NCBI GenBank assembly: GCA_020628175.1
Contig: JAHDFK010000016.1
Span: forward strand, 1-29,839
Direction: 5' to 3'
DNA from: Wenyingzhuangia sp.
GTDB lineage: Bacteria; Bacteroidota; Bacteroidia; Flavobacteriales; Flavobacteriaceae
DNA: 29,839 nt
Below the pieces are notes generated by a model. It made no database searches. It saw only the letters and a list, made by a program, of their open reading frames with translations, and was not told where the DNA came from. Below, one piece after another: positions 26,691 to 29,839 of this stretch; the stretch's first letter is position 1, and the number at the start of each line of letters is the position of its first letter. Made by a program: the position numbers and the translations under genes.

Positions 26691-27059
26691 TTACTTTAAT
26701 TCTACAGATGCACCAACTTCTTCTAATGAAGTTTTGATTCCTTCTGCTTCTTCTTTAGAAACACCTTCTTTAATTGGAGATGGAGTTCCATCAACTAAAG
26801 CTTTAGCTTCTTTTAATCCTAATCCTGTTAATTCTTTAACAGCCTTAACTACTTTTAACTTAGACGCTCCTGCTTCAGTTAAGATAACATCAAATTCTGT
26901 TTTCTCTTCAGCAGCTTCACCACCTCCAGCAGCACCTCCTACAACAACTGCAGCAGCTGGCTCGATACCATACTCATCTTTTAAGATAGTAGCTAATTCA
27001 TTTACTTCTTTAACTGTTAAGTTAACTAATTGTTCTGCGAAATCTTTTAATTCTGCCAT
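26691..27059 (-). CDS. rplL: 50S ribosomal protein L7/L12
   Basis: 122 residues, the acidic stalk protein. The N-terminal dimerisation part ([23 protein letters not shown]), the Ala/Gly hinge ([18 protein letters not shown], about 35-52) and the C-terminal factor-binding domain ([21 protein letters not shown]...[15 protein letters not shown]) are in order. It is the last ribosomal gene before rpoB and follows rplJ by 62 bases; that gap holds a short ACGTTTT/AAAACGT hairpin (27075-27090). The stop precedes an attenuator-like hairpin. Confidence 0.98.
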   Translation of the reverse strand: MAELKDFAEQLVNLTVKEVNELATILKDEYGIEPAAAVVVGGAAGGGEAAEEKTEFDVILTEAGASKLKVVKAVKELTGLGLKEAKALVDGTPSPIKEGVSKEEAEGIKTSLEEVGASVELK

Positions 27060-27121
27060 TTTGATTCTTTTTGTACGTTTTTTAAAACGTGAATTGTATT
27101 ATAATTTATTTGTGCGCGTAA

Positions 27122-27655
27122 TTATTCTGCTGCTTCCTCAGTAGCTTCTACTGATTCTCCAGCGTTATCTGTACGTTCTTCATTCGTTAACGCTGAAACA
27201 ACGTTTTTGATTGGAGACTGTAAGATTGTGATGATGTCACCAATTAACTCTTCTTTAGACTTAATAGCTACTAATGAAGGTAATTGATCAGCACCAACAT
27301 AAATTTCATCTGCTATGAAAGCTCCTTTTAACAATGGCTTTTCACCTTTTGTTTTCTTTAAGAAGTCTTGCATTACTTTTGCTGGAGCGTTTGCTACAGA
27401 CGCGTAAAATACAGATGTGTTTCCTTTTAATGTTGATGGTAAATCACCAAAGTCTTTTTCAGACTTTTCCATTGCCTTTTCTAACAATGTGTTCTTTACT
27501 ACAGATAATTTAATGTTCTCTTTAAAACAAGCTCTTCTTAAGTTAGAAGTTGCAGTAGCATCTAATCCTGATATATCAGCTAAGTATATTACTGAGTTCT
27601 CCTCTAATTGGCTTGTTAAATCTTCAATTACTTGAAATTTTTCTTCTCTTGTCAT
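27122..27655 (-). CDS. rplJ: 50S ribosomal protein L10
   Basis: 177 residues, the stalk base protein that binds 23S rRNA and the L7/L12 dimers. It begins MTREEKFQVIEDLTSQLEEN and has the family segments SNLRRACFKENIKLSVVKNTLLEKA and KGNTSVFYASVANAPAKVMQDFLK; the L7/L12-binding helix is near the acidic C-terminus (ESVEATEEAAE). Only 23 bases separate it from the rplA stop, too little for the extended leader on which L10 autoregulation depends in E. coli. Cotranscribed with rplA and rplL. Confidence 0.97.
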   Translation of the reverse strand: MTREEKFQVIEDLTSQLEENSVIYLADISGLDATATSNLRRACFKENIKLSVVKNTLLEKAMEKSEKDFGDLPSTLKGNTSVFYASVANAPAKVMQDFLKKTKGEKPLLKGAFIADEIYVGADQLPSLVAIKSKEELIGDIITILQSPIKNVVSALTNEERTDNAGESVEATEEAAE

Positions 27656-27678
27656 TGTATATGAGTTTTAACAGCTAA

Positions 27679-28368
27679 TTAAAGCGTTTTAAGATCTAAC
27701 TGAACTGAAGGAGATTGAGTACTTGAAATAAATGCACTCTTAATGTAAGTTCCTTTAGCAGCAGTAGGCTTTAACTTAATGATTGTTTGAATTAATTCGT
27801 TAGCGTTTTCTGCGATTTTAGCAGGATCAAAAGACACTTTTCCAACTGCAGCATGTACAATTCCTGTCTTATCTACTTTAAAATCAATTTTACCAGCTTT
27901 TACTTCAGCTACTGCTTTTGCAATATCCATAGTAACTGTACCTGTCTTAGGGTTAGGCATTAATCCTCTTGGTCCTAAAACACGTCCTAACGGTCCTAAT
28001 TTACCCATACAAGATGGCATAGTGATGATTACATCAACATCTGTCCAACCTGATTTAATTTTTGCTAAGTATTCATCTAATCCAACGTAATCAGCACCTG
28101 CTTCTTTAGCTTCTGCTTCTTTGTCTGGAGTTACTAATGCTAATACTTTCACATCTTTTCCTGTTCCGTGTGGTAATGTAACTACTCCACGAACCATTTG
28201 ATTTGCTTTTCTAGGATCTACTCCTAAACGGATAGCTAAGTCTACAGATGCATCAAAATTTGCACTTGTAATTTCTTTTACTAAAGATGATGCTTCATTC
28301 AAAGAATAAACTTTAGAACTGTCAATCTTAGCTTTAGCTTCTTTTTGCTTTTTTGTTAATTTTGCCAT
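27679..28368 (-). CDS. rplA: 50S ribosomal protein L1
   Basis: 229 residues, normal length, with the L1 signatures [24 protein letters not shown] and [28 protein letters not shown]1 binds 23S rRNA helices 76-78 at the E-site stalk and in many bacteria represses translation of rplK-rplA by binding their mRNA. It follows rplK by 16 bases. Confidence 0.98.
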   Translation of the reverse strand: MAKLTKKQKEAKAKIDSSKVYSLNEASSLVKEITSANFDASVDLAIRLGVDPRKANQMVRGVVTLPHGTGKDVKVLALVTPDKEAEAKEAGADYVGLDEYLAKIKSGWTDVDVIITMPSCMGKLGPLGRVLGPRGLMPNPKTGTVTMDIAKAVAEVKAGKIDFKVDKTGIVHAAVGKVSFDPAKIAENANELIQTIIKLKPTAAKGTYIKSAFISSTQSPSVQLDLKTL

Positions 28369-28384
28369 GTTTGTTGTCTATTAT

Positions 28385-28822
28385 TTAAAACGGAGCATCT
28401 CCGCTTACTGTTATACCCATTGATCTTGCAGTACCTGCTACCATCTTCATTCCTGATTCAACAGTGAATGCATTCAAGTCAGGCATTTTGTCTTCCGCAA
28501 TCGCTTTTACTTGGTCCCAAGTAATACTTGCAACTTTTTTACGATTAGGTTCTCCTGATCCTCCTTTTAATTTTGCAGCTTCTAAAATCTGAACTGCAGC
28601 TGGTGGAGTTTTAACAACAAACTCGAAAGATTTATCAGAATACACTGTAATTGCAACTGGTAATACTTTTCCTTGTTTGTCTTGAGTTCTTGCATTAAAC
28701 TGCTTACAGAACTCCATAATGTTAACTCCGGCAGCACCTAAAGCAGGACCTACTGGTGGTGAAGGATTAGCTTGCCCTCCCTTTACCTGTAACTTTACAA
28801 TCTTACTTACTTCTTTTGCCAT
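28385..28822 (-). CDS. rplK: 50S ribosomal protein L11
   Basis: 145 residues with the N-terminal proline-rich [20 protein letters not shown] (binding site region of thiopeptide antibiotics) and the C-terminal RNA-binding domain ending in [19 protein letters not shown]11 contacts the GTPase-associated rRNA and is required for stringent-response activation of RelA. It follows nusG by 80 bases; a weak hairpin at 28847-28876 in that leader could be a control site. Confidence 0.98.
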   Translation of the reverse strand: MAKEVSKIVKLQVKGGQANPSPPVGPALGAAGVNIMEFCKQFNARTQDKQGKVLPVAITVYSDKSFEFVVKTPPAAVQILEAAKLKGGSGEPNRKKVASITWDQVKAIAEDKMPDLNAFTVESGMKMVAGTARSMGITVSGDAPF

Positions 28823-28846
28823 TTTTAATATAAAATTAAATTAAAC

Positions 28847-28876
28847 TTTGTGTTATAGTTGGAAGCAAAACACAAA
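28847..28876 (-). promoter_or_regulatory. Weak hairpin in the rplK leader
   Basis: TTTGTGTT (28847-28854) / AACACAAA (28869-28876), an 8-bp stem with a 14-base loop, within the 80-base nusG-rplK spacer and 25 bases before the rplK start. This is where ribosomal protein L1 represses rplK-rplA in other bacteria, but I cannot align it to a known L1 site. Confidence 0.35.
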
Positions 28877-28902
28877 ATCAATTTGTAACACTCTTTTGTT
28901 TT

Positions 28903-29457
28903 TTATGATATCTTATCTACTTGCATATAGTTTAATTCCAATGGTGTTTTTCTACCAAATATTTTCACCATAACTTCAAGCTTTCTCTTTTCTTCGTGAA
29001 TTGCTTCAATCGTTCCATCAAATCCGTTAAACGGTCCATCTATAACCTTTACAGTTTCTCCTAAAACATAAGGTATAGCAATATTGTGGTCTGGTTGTAC
29101 AGTTAACTCATCAACCTTACCTAACATCCTGTTAATTTCACTCTGACGCATCGGTACAGGGTCACCTCCTTTTGTTTCACCTAAAAAACCAATAACTCCT
29201 GTTACTGCTTTAATTACGTGAGGAACTTCTCCTGCTAAATTAGCCTCAACCATTATGTAACCTGGAAAATACACACGCTCACGTGTAGATTTTTTACCGT
29301 TACGCACTTGTACAACTTTTTCTGTAGGCACTAAAACCTGATCAACATAATCTGACAAACCAAGACGAGAAATTTCATTCTCTATGTAAGTTTTCACTTT
29401 ACTTTCTTGCCCACCGATAGCCCTTACTACATACCACTTCTTTACAGAATCAGCCAT
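28903..29457 (-). CDS. nusG: Transcription elongation/antitermination factor NusG
   Basis: 184 residues. The NGN domain (KKWYVVRAIGGQESKVKTYIENEI...) binds the beta' clamp helices and the C-terminal KOW domain (VIDGPFNGFDGTIEAIHEEKRKLEVMVKIFGRKTPLEL) contacts NusE/S10 or Rho. The YFPGYIMVEA and VIGFLGE segments are typical. It lies 9 bases after secE and leads the ribosomal protein block. Confidence 0.97.
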   Translation of the reverse strand: MADSVKKWYVVRAIGGQESKVKTYIENEISRLGLSDYVDQVLVPTEKVVQVRNGKKSTRERVYFPGYIMVEANLAGEVPHVIKAVTGVIGFLGETKGGDPVPMRQSEINRMLGKVDELTVQPDHNIAIPYVLGETVKVIDGPFNGFDGTIEAIHEEKRKLEVMVKIFGRKTPLELNYMQVDKIS

Positions 29458-29466
29458 AATTTACTA

Positions 29467-29658
29467 CTAATTTAAAATATTAAAAAAAGACTCAAGCCCC
29501 TTCTGAAAAAACTGATCTACTAAAAACACAGTAATTGCAAATACTATTGTAAAAACAGCTACTACTACGGTAGATTTTTGAGCTTCTTCTTTGGTAACCC
29601 ACGTCATTTCATCTTTTAATTCTACAAAAGATGACTTTATATAATTGATAATATTCAT
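29467..29658 (-). CDS. secE: Preprotein translocase subunit SecE
   Basis: 63 residues, the short single-span form found in Bacteroidota. The cytoplasmic part (MNIINYIKSSFVELKDEMTWVTKEEAQKS) contains the conserved amphipathic helix with E-x2-W-x4-E, and one membrane helix follows (TVVVAVFTIVFAITVFLVDQ). It clamps SecY in the SecYEG channel. It is the first gene after tRNA-Trp, behind its own promoter at 29680-29707, and is followed by nusG after 9 bases. Confidence 0.96.
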   Translation of the reverse strand: MNIINYIKSSFVELKDEMTWVTKEEAQKSTVVVAVFTIVFAITVFLVDQFFQKGLESFFNILN

Positions 29659-29679
29659 TTTTCCTTTTTAAAAGTCGTG

Positions 29680-29721
29680 CAAAGATATAAAATTATTATG
29701 AACACAAATAATTTTATATCT
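29680..29721 (-). promoter_or_regulatory. secE promoter inside a 15-bp inverted repeat
   Basis: On the minus strand TTG (29707-29705), 17 bases, TATCTTTG (29687-29680), followed by CAC, a typical Flavobacteria promoter. The -7 element lies in one arm of a perfect 15-bp inverted repeat (29683-29697 and 29707-29721, 9-base loop) and the TTG starts at the edge of the other arm. It would drive secE, nusG and the genes beyond. Confidence 0.75.
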
Positions 29722-29737
29722 CTTTTTAGACTTATTG

Positions 29738-29776
29738 TTAAAAAAAGGAACTATATTTTTTAAATATAATTCCTTT
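29738..29776 (-). terminator. Terminator after tRNA-Trp
   Basis: AAAGGAA-c-TATATTT (29744-29758) pairs with AAATATA-a-TTCCTTT (29762-29776) with one mismatch and a TTT loop; on the minus strand TTTTTTTAAC follows. It separates tRNA-Trp from the secE promoter. Confidence 0.8.
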
Positions 29777-29787
29777 AGCATTTTTTG

Positions 29788-29839
29788 CACGGGCGGAGAG
29801 ACTCGAACTCCCGACACCTGGTTTTGGAGACCAGTGCTC
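29788..29839 (-). tRNA. tRNA-Trp (CCA), 5' end cut by window edge
   Basis: On the minus strand the window edge gives the end of the D-stem (GAGC), then the anticodon stem CTGGT/ACCAG with loop CTCCAAA (anticodon CCA, tryptophan), T-stem GGGAG/CTCTC with one G-T pair, acceptor CGCCCGT and discriminator G. The 3' CCA is not encoded. Placement before secE is the classic Bacteroidota order. Confidence 0.95.

Noticed and set aside
26671..27144. A 157-codon plus-strand frame rich in Ser, Ala and Pro
   Set aside because: It is fully antisense to rplL and the end of rplJ, and its composition follows from their codons.
1..29839. CRISPR array, insertion sequence, prophage or defence island
   Set aside because: No regularly spaced repeats, transposase, integrase or phage genes were found; all long frames belong to core families.

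Overview
The window comes from an AT-rich bacterial chromosome, most likely a member of the Flavobacteriaceae (Bacteroidota). Supporting signs are the near-absence of Shine-Dalgarno sequences, several promoters of the Bacteroidota form TTG-N17..20-TAnnTTTG, signal peptides ending in A-Q or A-Q-A, a tRNA-Trp-secE-nusG-rplKAJL-rpoBC block, and family members typical of that phylum (PafA alkaline phosphatase, paired P-II proteins, BBP2-like porin, DUF3467). I see no phage, insertion sequence, CRISPR array or other mobile DNA. Most of the window is housekeeping or core metabolism, so I do not claim a new multi-gene system.

Layout. Positions 1-1632 (minus): the 5' part of tRNA-Lys with its own promoter, then an mlaE-mlaF pair (lipid-transport ABC permease and ATPase). 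Positions 1722-3358 (plus): a PafA-type alkaline phosphatase whose signal peptide and first metal ligand are one base out of frame with the body, at a run of eight A. Positions 3420-3719 (minus): YbaB/EbfC. About 3782-5950 (plus): an oligopeptidase B-like S9 peptidase. Positions 6000-9077 (minus): a nitrogen block read as porin, P-II, ammonium channel AmtB, second P-II. Positions 9280-10279 (plus): a MarR-family regulator and a YceI protein. Positions 10421-11779 (plus): a stand-alone E2 acyltransferase. Positions 11843-17091: a polyamine cluster with a divergent agmatinase and, on the plus strand, carboxy(nor)spermidine dehydrogenase, carboxy(nor)spermidine decarboxylase and a 469-residue arginine decarboxylase. 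Together these would convert arginine to agmatine, putrescine, carboxyspermidine and spermidine. Then come a small unknown protein, a PAP2 phosphatase and a DUF3467 protein. Positions 18348-29839 (minus): rpoC, rpoB, rplL, rplJ, rplA, rplK, nusG, secE, and the 3' part of tRNA-Trp at the edge.

The signals between genes are unusually readable. Convergent pairs share bidirectional hairpin terminators. The rpo operon carries an attenuator-like terminator between rplL and rpoB, a long hairpin without a U-run between rpoB and rpoC, and a promoter built into a 15-bp inverted repeat ahead of secE. The observations most worth checking are the pafA poly-A frameshift, the altered T-loop of both P-II proteins, the dyad inside the porin promoter, the hairpins just ahead of the polyamine decarboxylases, and the rpo-operon hairpins.
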